This document shows positions 39,921-40,645 of a stretch of 40,645 nt of DNA, in pieces. Each line of letters opens with the position of its first letter. Position 1 is the stretch's first letter. The notes beneath the pieces are model-generated. The model was not told the DNA's origin, made no database searches, and saw nothing but the letters and a program-made list of their open reading frames with translations. The stretch spans positions 1 to 40,645 of the forward strand of contig NZ_JAQIFT010000003.1 of NCBI RefSeq assembly GCF_027857615.1, read 5' to 3'. The translations under genes and the position numbers were made by a program. This DNA is from Holtiella tumoricola. Lineage in GTDB: Bacteria > Bacillota > Clostridia > Lachnospirales > Cellulosilyticaceae.

Positions 39921-40645
39921 AATACAACCTCCGTTCCCAAAATTTTAAGTGTAGCTGTTCCCACATACCAGCCTGAGAAATATAAACATTGTCCCTCATG
40001 TACATACATATCAAATATACAGTTTTTATTATTATTCACTGCTTTGTGACCAATCTCCATAACTGTTTTCATAGTCATGTACGTTGGTGAGCCTACATTA
40101 TGTATATTAGTATTTAAGGGAAGTCCTTCCCAACTTGTATAAGAGCTATTCATTCCATGACTAGATGATAATGTAGCCTGTACATCTGGATTGGTGTAAA
40201 CAGTAATTCTTGAGTTATCTGTACCATTTGTAGTTAGGAAACAAACTCTAATTACACCTGACCTTTTAGCAATAAATCTTCCCATGTAGCTCTGAGCACC
40301 ATTGCTAAAAGCATAAGCTGTACATAAGGTAGCTAACACATTGCTTGCATGTGGTTGATACACTTTCAGTCCACTTGTCTCTGCTGTAATATGATTTTTA
40401 ATAATATCTCTAGCAGAATTTACTGCAGTAGTGATATTTGCCTGAGTTGTACTCATACTTTGATTAAGATTATCTAATTTAGCACCTCTAGCATCTGTCC
40501 ATACACTCTTTTGAGGCAATCCATCTACTTTAGAGGTTACATGATTCTTAGTTGCTGTATGTTGGTTTGTTACATGTGTTGTCAAAGTGCTTATTGCATT
40601 TAAAATAGCTGTTTTAGCCGAAGTAATCCATTCATTAATTAGAGT
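39917..40645 (-). CDS. Phage tail fibre / receptor-binding protein, partial
   Basis: The reading frame is open to the right edge of the window, so the N-terminus lies outside; a TTG at 40585 is not a convincing start and 20 more codons are open upstream of it. The visible N-terminal part is a repeated polar, probably coiled or fibrous region (THVTNQHTATKNHVTSKVDG; NITTAVNSARDIIKNHITAE). The C-terminal domain (about the last 145 residues) is beta-rich and Tyr/Ser/Gly-rich, ending LYFSGWYVGTATLKILGTEV, as in receptor-binding heads. It should contact the host surface. Coupled to the 135-aa gene downstream. Confidence 0.7.
   Translation of the reverse strand, partial: TLINEWITSAKTAILNAISTLTTHVTNQHTATKNHVTSKVDGLPQKSVWTDARGAKLDNLNQSMSTTQANITTAVNSARDIIKNHITAETSGLKVYQPHASNVLATLCTAYAFSNGAQSYMGRFIAKRSGVIRVCFLTTNGTDNSRITVYTNPDVQATLSSSHGMNSSYTSWEGLPLNTNIHNVGSPTYMTMKTVMEIGHKAVNNNKNCIFDMYVHEGQCLYFSGWYVGTATLKILGTEVVL

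Overview
The window looks like the chromosome of a low-GC, spore-forming, anaerobic Firmicute, probably a plant-fibre-degrading member of the Lachnospirales close to Cellulosilyticum. The reasons are the strong AGGAGG-type ribosome sites, AT-rich spacers, a glucose PTS under GlcT-type antitermination, the carboxyspermidine polyamine route, a YesM/YesN-controlled arabinoside locus, an S-layer-anchored glycosidase and a dipicolinate synthase gene. The genus is inferred from protein character, not from a database search.

Region by region. Positions 1-480 hold what looks like the promoter and leader of an rRNA operon that runs leftward out of the window. Positions 510-3536 hold small chromosomal genes: a GNAT acetyltransferase, the decayed remains of a macrodomain/sirtuin pair, a PPOX-fold flavoprotein divergent from an HxlR regulator, a membrane protein and a small secreted protein. 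Positions 3550-5930 hold a glucose-type PTS permease (EIICBA) with promoter, RNA antiterminator target and terminator all visible. Positions 6015-10945 form a polyamine operon in the order decarboxylase (speA type), speE, carboxynorspermidine synthase, nspC. Positions 11277-29277 are a leftward carbohydrate locus: an S-layer-anchored multidomain glycosidase (1925 aa), a YesM/YesN two-component system with its own solute-binding protein, a second paralogous binding protein, two ABC permeases, a GH127 beta-L-arabinofuranosidase and a GH31 alpha-xylosidase-like enzyme. The likely logic is that the surface enzyme releases beta-arabino-oligosaccharides, the two-component system senses them, the ABC importer takes them up using an ATPase encoded elsewhere, and the GH127 and GH31 enzymes finish digestion inside the cell. 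Positions 29424-31933 hold small hypothetical genes, including three more members (one broken) of a small secreted helical protein family also found at 3024.

At 32241 lies dpaA (spoVFA). It loses family similarity abruptly at about 33035 and has no dpaB after it. Every gene placed from there to the right edge is on the minus strand and reads like the late end of a prophage: tail fibre (cut by the window edge), tail-associated proteins, a small membrane peptide, holin, M15 endolysin, then cargo genes (a proteasome-fold Ntn hydrolase, small peptides, a membrane protein, a secreted metallo-beta-lactamase-fold hydrolase). The simplest reading is a prophage-like element inserted within the 3' end of dpaA. 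Between the tail genes and the holin there is a compact pair of converging promoters and terminators around a 57-aa membrane peptide, with the layout of a type I toxin-antitoxin module.

The best candidates for undescribed biology are the element splitting dpaA, the antisense-covered 57-aa peptide, the Ntn hydrolase coupled to a 58-aa protein, and the binding protein encoded with the YesM/YesN pair.
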